From an uncultured Actinomycetes bacterium (lineage in GTDB: Bacteria; Actinomycetota; Actinomycetes; Nanopelagicales; Nanopelagicaceae): a stretch of DNA of 46,247 nucleotides. Below, in pieces: positions 1 to 9,400 of this stretch. Where the stretch lies: contig CAIPQX010000007.1 of the NCBI GenBank assembly GCA_903867285.1, positions 1 to 46,247 on the forward strand. The letters run 5' to 3'. Within the stretch, counting starts at the first letter, position 1; each line of letters begins with the position of its first letter. The notes below the pieces were generated by a model, which searched no databases, was not told the DNA's origin, and saw only the letters and a program-made list of their open reading frames with translations. The position numbers and the translations under genes were made by a program.

Positions 1-1005
1 CGCTGGTTCCAAGAGAACCACCCCGAAATTGAATCGCATTTTCTTGGAACTCAAGATGGAGTCGAAAATACCCTGGTTCCTGCCGCTGGCTTCGCCCTGC
101 ACCTGGTCGATAAAGTCCCCTTTCCACGCCGCTTCAGCAAGGAACTACTGCTGTGGCCATGGAAGTTTAAGAAGGCGCTACGCCAAACAAGAGAGATATT
201 GACAGAGGCAGACCTCGTCATTGGCTTCGGCGGATATGTTGCAGCTCCGGCATATCTCAGCGCGCGGCGCGCGGGGATTCCGATCGTGGCACACGAGGCG
301 AATGCCAAGATGGGTATGGCTAATAAATTGGGCCGCCGTTGTGGCGCCATCATGCTCCGTGCTTTCGGAGAAGATTCACCAGAGCGAGTGGGCATCCCTT
401 TGCGCAATGAGATCGTCGAACTTGCTACCTTGGATCCTGCCGCGCGACGTCTCGCACGAGCAGAAGCGTTGCGCTCCCTGAACTTCGATCCGCAAAGCAA
501 AACTATCTTGGTCTTTGGTGGATCCTTAGGTTCGATGAAGTTCAATGAAACCATTGCGCAATCGCAGCGCGAGATTTCGCGGCGGGGTTATCAAATCATT
601 CATGCAGTTGGAGCTAAGAACGAATTGCCTGTGGCGCAAGCTGGGTATTTACCCATGAGTTACATTGACGGTATGGCTCGCGCATATGCAGCGAGTGATT
701 TAGTTATTTCGCGAAGTGGTGCCGTGACGGTCACTGAAGTCGGAGTTTTGGGGATCTACAGCCTCTTCGTACCGCTTCCGATTGGTAATGGAGAGCAGAG
801 CGAAAATGCCAAGGTGATCACCGAACGTGGCGGGGGAGAGCTCATCAATAACGCCGGGTTTACTTCAGCATGGCTCCTTGCCAATGTCGATAGGTTGATG
901 GAGAGCGCTGAAAATTGGAGCGCAACGGCGAAGCACCTGGATTTTCCGCTAGATGCCAGCGCAGAAATTGCGCGCCAATCTCTGAAAGTATTAGCTCATG
1001 AATAG
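1..1005 (+). CDS. murG: UDP-GlcNAc:lipid I N-acetylglucosaminyltransferase MurG, 5' truncated by window edge
   Basis: MurG adds GlcNAc to lipid I to make lipid II at the inner face of the membrane, the last intracellular step of peptidoglycan synthesis. The reading frame is open from base 1; 334 codons are visible and roughly 40 N-terminal residues, including the glycine-rich acceptor loop, lie upstream of the window. Family marks seen are LGTQDGVENTLVP (visible codons 20-32), a GFGGYVAAP segment, and the nucleotide-sugar region VPLPIGNGEQSENA near codon 257, which matches actinobacterial MurG closely. The ATG at 199 is internal and is not the true start. The stop (1003-1005) overlaps the murC start by 8 bases, so the two are probably translationally coupled in the mur-fts operon. 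Confidence 0.95.
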   Translation, partial: RWFQENHPEIESHFLGTQDGVENTLVPAAGFALHLVDKVPFPRRFSKELLLWPWKFKKALRQTREILTEADLVIGFGGYVAAPAYLSARRAGIPIVAHEANAKMGMANKLGRRCGAIMLRAFGEDSPERVGIPLRNEIVELATLDPAARRLARAEALRSLNFDPQSKTILVFGGSLGSMKFNETIAQSQREISRRGYQIIHAVGAKNELPVAQAGYLPMSYIDGMARAYAASDLVISRSGAVTVTEVGVLGIYSLFVPLPIGNGEQSENAKVITERGGGELINNAGFTSAWLLANVDRLMESAENWSATAKHLDFPLDASAEIARQSLKVLAHE

Positions 1006-2389
1006 GTTGGTGAAGCTGGCCGGTAAGCGGATCCACTTTGTAGGGATCGGCGGCGCGGGCATGTCTGGCATCGCACGCATCATGCTCTCCCAAGGGCTGA
1101 CAATTAGTGGCAGTGATGTAAAAGAAAGTTCGATAACCCAATCCTTGGCGGCTCTTGGCGCTCGGATCTCGATCGGACACGACGCAACACATATAGAAGA
1201 GATCGACCTTTTGATTACCTCTGGCGCAATATCACTTGATAATCCCGAGCTTCTTGCTGCCCAAGAACTCGGTATCGAAACCATCACGCGAGCCGAGGCG
1301 CTTGCAATTCTTATGGAGGGCAAGCGTTCTATCGCGGTTGCCGGAACGCACGGCAAAACAACGACAACATCGATGCTGACTGTTGCCTTACAAGGCGCCG
1401 GGCTCGATCCCTCATTTGCCATCGGTGGATTAATCAACAGTTCTGGCGTTAATGCCCATTTAGGAAGTGGAGAGATCTTCGTGGCTGAGGCCGACGAGTC
1501 CGATGGGTCATTCACGGCCTATCGCCCACTAGGCGCAATTATTACCAACCTGGAACTCGATCATGTCGATCACTTTGCAACGATCGAAGATCTCTACGAA
1601 ATATTTTTGGAATTTATCGCGACCGTGCAGAGCAACGGTTTTGTGATTGCATGTACGGATGATCCGGGGGTAGTTGAACTCCTCTCCCGGGTAACCCGAA
1701 AGGATTTAGCGATCATCACCTACGGAGAGCGCGATGCGGATTTCACCATCTCAAGAGTTCGCTTAGAACCCAGCTCTTCCTTCGCTCGGATCATTAAGAA
1801 TGGCAAGGTGCTTCCTGAACTGCACTTAACTATTCCCGGTCTGCACAATCTCTTCAACGCGACGGCTGCCTTGGCAGCGGGGGAGCGGTTAGGGGCGAGC
1901 GTGCCCGAGTTGTTGAGCGGTCTCGAATCATTTAGTGGATCACGCCGTCGATTTGAACATAAGGGGAAGATTCATGGGATAGAAGTAATTGATGATTACG
2001 GGCATCACCCCACAGAATTACGAGTAACCCTCGAAACGGCGCAGGCTTACGCAGCCCCAGGCCGAGTTATAGTCGTCTTTCAACCGCATCGTTTCTCGCG
2101 CACGCAGGCTTTCTTCGCGGAGTTTGCCAAATCTCTTGAGCTTGCAGACCGCGCCTTTGTTCTTGAGGTTTATCCTGCCAGCGAAGCTCCGATTCCTGGC
2201 GTCACATCACAACTTATTACTCGAGCTTCAACCAGTGGCACGATCACGCAAGAGCCTTCGATGGTCAATGTGGTTCAAGCGGTTCTTGATATCGCCGAAC
2301 CTGGTGATGTAATTATGACTCTAGGAGCCGGAGACGTTAACTCCCTGGCGCCGGTAATCGTTCAAGCGCTCGAAGAGAGATATGCGTAA
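998..2389 (+). CDS. murC: UDP-N-acetylmuramate--L-alanine ligase MurC
   Basis: Cytoplasmic ATP-dependent ligase that attaches L-Ala to UDP-MurNAc, opening stem-peptide synthesis. The 463-residue protein has normal Mur ligase length and order: an N-terminal UDP-binding fold with VGIGGAGMSG (residues 15-24), the ATP-binding loop GTHGKTTTT (116-124), a central domain with EADESDGSF, and a C-terminal domain with DDYGHHP (332-338). All hallmark residues appear intact. The ATG at 998 lies inside the end of murG and the stop overlaps the ftsQ start by 8 bases, so murG, murC and ftsQ are read as one coupled set. Confidence 0.97.
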   Translation: MNRLVKLAGKRIHFVGIGGAGMSGIARIMLSQGLTISGSDVKESSITQSLAALGARISIGHDATHIEEIDLLITSGAISLDNPELLAAQELGIETITRAEALAILMEGKRSIAVAGTHGKTTTTSMLTVALQGAGLDPSFAIGGLINSSGVNAHLGSGEIFVAEADESDGSFTAYRPLGAIITNLELDHVDHFATIEDLYEIFLEFIATVQSNGFVIACTDDPGVVELLSRVTRKDLAIITYGERDADFTISRVRLEPSSSFARIIKNGKVLPELHLTIPGLHNLFNATAALAAGERLGASVPELLSGLESFSGSRRRFEHKGKIHGIEVIDDYGHHPTELRVTLETAQAYAAPGRVIVVFQPHRFSRTQAFFAEFAKSLELADRAFVLEVYPASEAPIPGVTSQLITRASTSGTITQEPSMVNVVQAVLDIAEPGDVIMTLGAGDVNSLAPVIVQALEERYA

Positions 2390-3077
2390 ACGGCGCTACC
2401 GCAATGCACCGGGTATATTCCTTGCGGTTGTGCTTATTGGGCTCATTGGTTACTTCCTAGGGTGGTCTAAGGCGTTAGAAATTCGCACGATTGAGATCAC
2501 CGCCGCTGGAAACGAAGCCATTGTTACACCGCTTCTCATTCCAAAAGATCTTCACATCGGCATGCCTATTGCACGAGTTAGTTCACAACGTATCGCGCAC
2601 GATCTCTCAGCGCTGACATGGGTCGACACAATCAAAGTGAACAGGCGCTGGTTAGCACATGATGTACGTATAACGATTACCGAACACCTTCCGATCGCGC
2701 AATATGTCGATACCCAAGGGAGTACTGAGTATTTTGATGCTAGTGGCTATAACTTCATCACCCCCAATCCTCCTACCGGAATTCCGGTCATCAACTTTGC
2801 AACTGTGGGTACCGAATCGCGAACAGCAATAGCTACTTTTCTATCGCAGACCCCACCGGATCTCACAGCTAATCTCTCCAGTCTCTCTGTCGATCAACAA
2901 AACCAGGTAAATCTCACAACCACAATTCCTGGTTACCCGCTCTTAGCGATTGCGTGGGGAACAGCTACGGATATCCCATTAAAAGTGCGCGTTTTACGCC
3001 AACTTTTGACGCTGCCAGAAAACAAGAAAATTACGAGTGCCGACCTTTCCAATCCACTGACGCCAATAGTGAAGTAA
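2382..3077 (+). CDS. ftsQ: Cell division protein FtsQ (POTRA domain)
   Basis: Bitopic division protein of the FtsQBL complex that links the Z ring to septal wall synthesis. The 231-residue protein has a short basic cytoplasmic tail (MRKRRYRN), one membrane segment at about residues 11-28, and an external part beginning with a POTRA-like segment (LEIRTIEITAAGNEAI, from about residue 32) followed by a beta domain. The N-terminal tail is very short compared with the long tails of many actinobacterial FtsQ proteins. Sequence identity is weak, as usual for FtsQ; size, topology and position between murC and ftsZ support the call. It overlaps murC by 8 bases and is followed by a 150-base gap. Confidence 0.88.
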   Translation: MRKRRYRNAPGIFLAVVLIGLIGYFLGWSKALEIRTIEITAAGNEAIVTPLLIPKDLHIGMPIARVSSQRIAHDLSALTWVDTIKVNRRWLAHDVRITITEHLPIAQYVDTQGSTEYFDASGYNFITPNPPTGIPVINFATVGTESRTAIATFLSQTPPDLTANLSSLSVDQQNQVNLTTTIPGYPLLAIAWGTATDIPLKVRVLRQLLTLPENKKITSADLSNPLTPIVK

Positions 3078-3130
3078 TTACTCTCAATGCCGCATTTAGA
3101 GATTGCTCACTCTGCTTATCGTGTCGGTTA

Positions 3131-3159
3131 TTGATTGAACCTACGTAAAACCCTATTTT
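3131..3159 (+). promoter_or_regulatory. Putative sigma-70-type promoter for ftsZ
   Basis: TTGATT (3131-3136) and TATTTT (3154-3159) are separated by 17 bases, each matching the consensus at four of six positions. They lie about 70 bases before the ftsZ start in the only sizeable gap of the division cluster. A separate ftsZ promoter here is common in actinobacteria. The call rests on pattern only. Confidence 0.4.
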
Positions 3160-3227
3160 TACCGCATAAGAAGCAGGCAGCGCTTTAAGTCTCGACTTGA
3201 GATTTAGAGTCTTAGGAGAGGTACATC

Positions 3228-4388
3228 GTGGCGACACCGCAAAATTATTTAGCCGTTATCAAGGTAGTTGGAATTGGTGGCGGAGGAGTGAACGCTGTCA
3301 ATCGCATGATTGAAGCGGGTCTCAAAGGTGTCGAATTTATTGCGATCAATACCGATGCGCAGCAACTCATCATGAGTGATGCGGATGTGAAATTAGATAT
3401 CGGTCGTAAATCAACTCGCGGTCTTGGTGCTGGCGCATCTCCTGAAGTTGGACGTCAAGCCGCTCTTGATCATATTGAAGAGATCGAAGAAGTTCTACGT
3501 GGTGCTGACATGGTCTTTGTAACTGCAGGTGAAGGTGGCGGAACCGGTACTGGTGGTGCACCAATAGTTGCAAAAGTTGCAAAAGATCTTGGGGCACTTA
3601 CAGTTGGCGTAGTTACGAAACCTTTCTCATTTGAAGCAAAGCATCGCACCTTCCAAGCTGAAGAGGGGATCGAACTACTACGCGTAGAAGTCGATACCTT
3701 AATTGTTATTCCTAATGATCGCCTTCTTGCCATCTCCGACCGATCGATCACCGCTGTGGAAGCTTTCCGAAGCGCTGATCAGGTTCTTCTCTCTGGAGTG
3801 CAGGGCATCACTGACCTAATTACAACCCCTGGTCTCATCAATCTGGACTTTGCTGATGTAAAGAGTGTCATGCAAGGCGCTGGTTCTGCGCTCATGGGAA
3901 TTGGTTCCGCACGAGGAGAGGCGCGTGCCACGCGAGCTGCCGAGTTAGCTATCGCGAGCCCACTCTTAGAGGCCTCTATCGATGGTGCCCGTGGGGTACT
4001 TCTCTCTATCGCCGGAGGTTCTGACCTCGGGCTCTTTGAATTGAGTGAAGCGGCCGAACTCGTTGCAAAATCTGCGCACCCTGATGCGAACATTATCTTT
4101 GGAACAGTTATTGACGATGCCTTGGGCGATGAAGTCCGAATCACTGTTATTGCTGCGGGATTTGATGGTGGCGCACCAAAACGTGCACCCATGCCGACGA
4201 TCAATGCCGCCGCGCTCAGCGGGCAGGCAGATCCGATCGCCGCGAACGATCCAATTGCCGTTGCGCTCGATCTGAGCGGAGGCGAAGATACTTCAGAAAT
4301 CTTGCTGCCATCTTCTCCTCGTCGCCGCGTGACCTTCCAAGATCTCGTGAGCGAGGATGAGATAGACGTTCCTGACTTCATGAAGTAA
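3228..4388 (+). CDS. ftsZ: Cell division protein FtsZ
   Basis: Tubulin-like GTPase that polymerises into the cytokinetic ring. The 386-residue protein carries the N-terminal nucleotide fold (VGIGGGGVNAVNRM, from residue 14), the tubulin signature GGGTGTGG (103-110) and the T7 synergy loop NLDFADVKSVM (205-215) that completes the active site of the next subunit. The C-terminal end EIDVPDFMK is the conserved actinobacterial tail that binds SepF, whose gene lies three genes downstream. The GTG start is supported by AGGAG at 3214-3218, nine bases upstream. pgeF begins directly after the stop. Confidence 0.98.
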   Translation: MATPQNYLAVIKVVGIGGGGVNAVNRMIEAGLKGVEFIAINTDAQQLIMSDADVKLDIGRKSTRGLGAGASPEVGRQAALDHIEEIEEVLRGADMVFVTAGEGGGTGTGGAPIVAKVAKDLGALTVGVVTKPFSFEAKHRTFQAEEGIELLRVEVDTLIVIPNDRLLAISDRSITAVEAFRSADQVLLSGVQGITDLITTPGLINLDFADVKSVMQGAGSALMGIGSARGEARATRAAELAIASPLLEASIDGARGVLLSIAGGSDLGLFELSEAAELVAKSAHPDANIIFGTVIDDALGDEVRITVIAAGFDGGAPKRAPMPTINAAALSGQADPIAANDPIAVALDLSGGEDTSEILLPSSPRRRVTFQDLVSEDEIDVPDFMK

Positions 4389-4997
4389 ATGTCTCGAACT
4401 CTTTTCACCTCCCGACAAGGAGGAGATCTCAAGCTATCGCACCAGCGAGAAATACTGCGCGCCTCCCTCTCTTTGCCAGTTCTGCATTTCATGAAACAAA
4501 GTCATAGCGACACGGTCCTCGTTGTCGATGGCACCGGTGCAGATTTCGAATGTGATGGGCTCATCACCAATATCAAAGGGGTGGGGTTGGCCGCCTTGGC
4601 CGCCGATTGCATGCCAATTACTTTCTCTGCAGCGCAGTGGGTTGGAGTTGCACACGTAGGCCGCGTGGGATTTATTAAGGGCATTGCACAAAAGACGGTG
4701 GAGATGATGCGAGAGCTGGGTGCGGGGGAGATCAAGGCGACGATCGGTCCCAGTATCTGTGGAGATTGCTACGAGGTTTCGCCGCAGATGTATCAGGAGA
4801 TTTCGGAGCACTTTCCAGCGGCCAGAACTTCAAATTCGCGCCATGCCTTGGATCTCCAGCGAGGCGTGACCTTTGAGTTGGAAGAAATGGGAGTGGTCGT
4901 TCAAAACCTCAACGTCTGCACTCTAGAAGATCCAAACTACTTCTCCTTTCGGCGGGGAGCTGAAACGGAGCGCCAGGCAGGGCTTATATCGCTATGA
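4389..4997 (+). CDS. pgeF: Polyphenol oxidase/purine nucleoside phosphorylase family protein PgeF (YfiH, laccase-domain)
   Basis: Member of the YfiH/PgeF (DUF152) family. Members have been described as removing mis-incorporated L-Ser from UDP-MurNAc during wall synthesis and as zinc enzymes acting on purine nucleosides; which role applies here cannot be read from sequence. The metal-ligand pattern is intact: H39 in QSHSDTV, C74 in AADCMPI and H89 in VAHVGRVG, with the C-terminal CTLEDPNYFSFRR block. At 202 residues it is shorter than the usual ~240 and lacks most of the N-terminal stretch that precedes the first histidine in relatives. The ATG follows the ftsZ stop with no spacer (TAAATG), and the stop overlaps yggS by 4 bases. 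Confidence 0.88.
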   Translation: MSRTLFTSRQGGDLKLSHQREILRASLSLPVLHFMKQSHSDTVLVVDGTGADFECDGLITNIKGVGLAALAADCMPITFSAAQWVGVAHVGRVGFIKGIAQKTVEMMRELGAGEIKATIGPSICGDCYEVSPQMYQEISEHFPAARTSNSRHALDLQRGVTFELEEMGVVVQNLNVCTLEDPNYFSFRRGAETERQAGLISL

Positions 4998-5680
4998 CAA
5001 GAGAAGAAGAGATCTCCGCAAAACTCCGGGAAGTTGAAGGGAAGATCGCCGCTGCTACGAGCCGGGCCGGTCGAGTTCGCAATGAGATTCAATTGATTGT
5101 AGTGACGAAGAATTTTCCAGTAAGCGATGCTCAGATCCTCTATGACTTGGGGATACGGGCCTTTGGCGAGAACCGCGATCAAGAAGGTTCCCTCAAATCT
5201 GAACAATTACCGAGCGATATCACCTGGCACTTCCAAGGGCAGGTACAAAGTCGAAAGATTAAGTCGATCGCTAGTTGGGCAGATTATGTTCACTCCTTGG
5301 ATTCGCTGGATCACGCTCGTAAATTTTCTAGCTATCCGGAGGTCAAGCTGCGAAATTTCTTCATTCAAGTGAATTTAGAACCGCTTAGGATTGACCGCGG
5401 TGGGGTTAGCTCGGAGGCCTTGGAGCCCTTACTGGAAGCGATACAGAGCGAGACCGAGATCAGACCGATTGGTCTCATGGCTGTTGCCCCTGCACAGGTG
5501 GAGCCCGAGCGCGCCTTTGCGCAGATGCAGGAGATCCGCAATCGCATCCTCACATCTTTTCCTGAAATAACGGCGCTCTCTCTGGGGATGAGTGGAGATT
5601 ACGAAGCTGCCATCGCCGCCGGTGCGACACATCTTCGTATTGGGAGTTCAATCCTCGGTTCTCGTGTACTTCCAGCCTAA
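4994..5680 (+). CDS. yggS: YggS/PLPBP family pyridoxal-5'-phosphate homeostasis protein
   Basis: Single-domain PLP-binding TIM-barrel protein thought to buffer and deliver PLP; no catalytic activity is established for the family. The 228-residue length is normal. The PLP lysine is K39 in VVTKNFP, followed by FGENRDQE and the phosphate-binding region MSGDYEAAIAAGATHLRIG near the C terminus. The ATG overlaps the pgeF stop as ATGA. Position between pgeF and sepF is the standard actinobacterial order and suggests co-expression with division genes, although a direct role in division is not shown by the sequence. Confidence 0.93.
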   Translation: MTREEEISAKLREVEGKIAAATSRAGRVRNEIQLIVVTKNFPVSDAQILYDLGIRAFGENRDQEGSLKSEQLPSDITWHFQGQVQSRKIKSIASWADYVHSLDSLDHARKFSSYPEVKLRNFFIQVNLEPLRIDRGGVSSEALEPLLEAIQSETEIRPIGLMAVAPAQVEPERAFAQMQEIRNRILTSFPEITALSLGMSGDYEAAIAAGATHLRIGSSILGSRVLPA

Positions 5681-5689
5681 AATTAAGCC

Positions 5690-6154
5690 ATGGCTAATGT
5701 ATTTAAGAAAGCGGCGAACTACCTCGGTCTCGTAGATGACGAGGAAGATCTCCAACCTGTCGTTGTAGCAGAGGCCCCTCATCGCGGTGTTCGCTCTGTC
5801 ACCCAGACCGCGCGCCCGACTTTCAATCCGATTCCCGTTCCAGCCTTCACTCCAGTGCAGGAATCACTTCCCATCATGGATCAGATTTTCACTATTCACC
5901 CCCGTTTTTACAATGAGGCACGCACCGTCGGTGAGCGTTATCGCATGAGCCAGCCAGTATTGATGAACCTTTCCGATATGGAAGAGTCAGAGCGCAAGCG
6001 CTTGGTGGATTTCGCTTCAGGTCTCGTCTTTGGATTGCATGGCAGTATTGAGCGAGTTACCTCAAAGGTATTTCTTCTCACCCCGGAAAATGTTCGGGTA
6101 AGCACCGAGAACAAGACGGCAGCGGCAGAAGCAAGTTTCTTCAATCAGAGCTGA
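5690..6154 (+). CDS. sepF: Cell division protein SepF
   Basis: Membrane-associated FtsZ anchor that binds the FtsZ C-terminal tail and bundles filaments; in actinobacteria lacking FtsA it is regarded as the main Z-ring tether. The protein has 154 residues: an N-terminal segment MANVFKKAANYLGL resembling the amphipathic membrane-targeting helix, an acidic and proline-rich linker (about 17-65), and the SepF core with RKRLVDFASGLVFGLHGS followed by IERVTSKVFLLTPENV. It starts 9 bases after yggS with no clear Shine-Dalgarno sequence. Confidence 0.95.
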   Translation: MANVFKKAANYLGLVDDEEDLQPVVVAEAPHRGVRSVTQTARPTFNPIPVPAFTPVQESLPIMDQIFTIHPRFYNEARTVGERYRMSQPVLMNLSDMEESERKRLVDFASGLVFGLHGSIERVTSKVFLLTPENVRVSTENKTAAAEASFFNQS

Positions 6155-6183
6155 TCTAGCCTCGCGGCGGGTGGAGTAAAACA

Positions 6184-6471
6184 ATGAGTGGTCTTGGTAC
6201 GGCGATTATCTTCGCATTGCAGATTTTTCTGGTCTCGCTCTTTGCACGGGTGATCTTGGATTACATCAGGATTTTTTCACCCTCGTGGCGCCCACGCGGA
6301 ATTGTCCTGGCGATCGCGGAAGCTGTTTATGCAATTACCGATCCGATTATGCGTTTGGTCCGTCGCTTTATTCCACCATTGCGGTTAGGTCCGGTCTCGG
6401 TTGATATCTCATTTATTTTGATCTTCTTCGTTACCGAAGTATTGATCTCTTTCGCACGAAGAATTCACTAA
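6184..6471 (+). CDS. yggT: YggT family integral membrane protein
   Basis: Small membrane protein of the YggT family, found beside sepF in many Gram-positive bacteria; its molecular role is not firmly established. The 95 residues contain two hydrophobic spans at about 3-27 and 70-91, separated by a loop with the family-typical ITDPIMRLVRRFIPP. A GGTGGAG-like ribosome site lies just before the ATG. It ends the division cluster: its stop (6469-6471) directly abuts the stop of the convergent ileS, leaving no room for a terminator between them. Confidence 0.9.
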   Translation: MSGLGTAIIFALQIFLVSLFARVILDYIRIFSPSWRPRGIVLAIAEAVYAITDPIMRLVRRFIPPLRLGPVSVDISFILIFFVTEVLISFARRIH

Positions 6472-9400
6472 TTAATTCTTTGTAAGCGCCAGTCCCAAAC
6501 CAATCTCGTTCTCGGCTCCATCAATATTTTCATCCTGGGTGATCGATAGCGCTAACACTTCATCTGAAATTTGATCTGCATAGCGAGCGATGGCAGCGGC
6601 AACATCAGCCCCAGAATTCCAACGCACATGAATCCGGTCGCTGATATCAAAGCCAGAATTCTTACGTTGTTCTTGAATGGTGCGAACGACTTCGCGCATC
6701 AACCCCGCTTGTAAAAGTTCGGGTGTGAGGGTCAGATCCAGCGCAACACTTTCACCAGAGTGGCTTGCTACCGACCATCCCTCTTTAGGAGTCTCGGTAA
6801 TTACTAGATCCTCTGCAGTGAGTTGGGCAATCTTCTCGCCGTACTTGAGATCATAACTTCCAGTTTCGCGTAACGCGTGCACCAGCGCAGCAGCATCTGC
6901 CTGGGAAATGGCGGCCGCGATCGCCTGCACATCCCCGCCGTAGCGAGCACCGATAGTTCTGAAGTTAGCCTTAATCGAGATGCTTACTAGCCCCTCGTTC
7001 TCATCTGCGAGTAGATCGAGGCGCAGGACATTGAGCTCGTCCTGGATATGTTCGCGGATCTCTGGGTCCATTGCCCCCCAACCTGACGCCGCAACGAGAG
7101 CGCGAGAGAGTGGTTGGCGGATCTTGAGCTTGGATTCAGCTCGAGCGGCGCGACCCAGTTCAACGAGGCGGCGCGAGAGCGCAACAGATGCAGAAAGTTT
7201 GGAGTCAATAACATCGACAGCAGAAACCGGGAAAGAAGAGAGGTGAACTGACTCTTCGGAGTCGGGTTGCCCCACGCGAAGCAAGGTTTGCCAAACATGC
7301 TCGGTGATAAACGGTACGAGCGGAGACATTAACTGTGTCAGAACCTTAAGGCAGGTGAAGAGCGTGGACAGCGCGTCGCTATCGCCATCCCAGAAACGGC
7401 GGCGTGATCTGCGCACATACCAGTTTGAGAGATCGTCGATAAAGGTAGCGAGCAAGCGACCAACTTCTTGTGAGTCGAATTCTTCAAAGGCCAGGTCAAC
7501 TGCAGCGATCAATTGATTGAGTTCAGAGATGATCCAGCGATCCATAGTCACTTCTGAAGTTTTTCCGCCCGCCGCAAACTCAAAGCTGGCAGCATGGGCA
7601 TAGAGACTAAAGAAGGAGACGGTGTTCCAATATGTGAGCAAGGTTTTGCGCACAACATCGGAGAGAGCATCGTGGCCCACGCGCCGAGCGCTCCATGGCG
7701 AACCTGCAGCCAACATGTACCATCGCACCGCATCTGCACCGTGTTGATCCATCAATGGGATAGGTTGCAGAACATTGCCGAGATGCTTACTCATCTTTCT
7801 GCCATCTTTATCCAAAATGTGACCGAGGCAGAGAACTGTTTTGTATGAAGATTCGTCAAAGACAAGAGTGCCAATTGTCATCAACGTGTAGAACCATCCG
7901 CGGGTTTGGTCGATTGCCTCGCAGATAAAGTCGGCAGGGTATGCGTCCGCCAGCGCCTGCACGGAACCCTCTTTATGCGGATAACCCCATTGCGCAAATG
8001 GCATCGCTCCGGAGTCATACCAACAATCGATGACCTCATTGACTCGGTTCATCGTTTGTGAGCATTCAGGACAGGGAAAGGTAATGTCATCGACAAAGGG
8101 GCGGTGGGGGTCTGTCGCTCTTACATCTTGACCGGAGAGTGTTGAGAGTTCGGCGAGCGAACCTACGCAATGCATGTGGTTCTCCGGGCAACGCCACAAT
8201 GGCAGCGGAGTACCCCAATAACGGTTGCGCGAGATGGCCCAGTCAATATTGTTCTCAAGCCAATCTCCGTAACGCCCCGCCTTAATAGTTTCAGGGTGCC
8301 AATCGGTCTTAGCATTTTCGGCGATTAATTTATCTTTAATCGCGGTAGTACGGATGTACCACGATGGTTGCGCGTAATACATAAGAGGTGTGTGGCAGCG
8401 CCAGCAATGGGGGTAAGAGTGCTCAAACTGCAATTGGCGAAAGAGAACGCCGCGGGATTTCAACTCGCGGACCAGCGTTTTATCGGCCTCTTTGAAGAAG
8501 ACACCACCGACGAGAGGAACTTCGGGCAAGAACTTTCCATCGGGTGCCATTGGATTTACTACTGGTAGCCCGTAGCGACGGCTGACTTGTAAGTCGTCGG
8601 CTCCGAAGGCGGGGGATTGGTGCACCAATCCAGTTCCATCTTCGATGGTGACGTAATCCGCCAAGACGATGTAATGCGAATCAGGAATCTCAATGAGATC
8701 AAGTGGACGTTGGTAAGTGATGTGCTCTAGCTCAGACCCGAGGAAGGTGGCGATGACTGTGCGATCTTCGCCAAGAACATGAGCGAGATTGGTCGCGATG
8801 ACCAATCTTTCGGTTTTATCGTCCTTCGTGATTTCGCAGACTTGATACTCAACCTTTGGATTTACCGCAATCGCGGTATTTGAAACCAAAGTCCATGGAG
8901 TTGTGGTCCAGACCAAGAATGCGGCGCCTAAATCGGCGATAGCACCAGAGGTTGCCGGGAAGCGGACGTAAACGGAGGGATCGGTAACTGTCTCATAGCC
9001 TTGCGCTAATTCGTGATCTGATAAACCAGTTCCGCAACGGGGGCAGTATGGGGCGACGCGATGATCCTGGACTAGCAGACCTTTCTGCCAGATCTGCTGC
9101 AGTGACCACCAGACGCTCTCAACATATTCGGGAGACATGGTCCAGTAGGCCTCATCAAAGTCCACCCAGAAACCCATGCGGCGCGTCATCGAGGTAAATT
9201 CATCGACGTGGCGTTGTACCGAGTCGCGACACTTCTCATTGAAAGCAGCGATGCCATATTTTTCTATATCGCCCTTGCCCGCAAAACCTAACTCTTTCTC
9301 TACGGCGATTTCTACCGGCAAACCGTGGCAATCCCATCCAGCTTTGCGAATTACCTGCTTGCCCTTCATGGTCTGATAGCGGGGAAATAAATCTTTAAAG

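Noticed and set aside
3779..4492. 237-codon open frame on the - strand across ftsZ and pgeF
   Set aside because: Antisense to the conserved ftsZ core; Ser/Arg-rich translation typical of a shadow frame.
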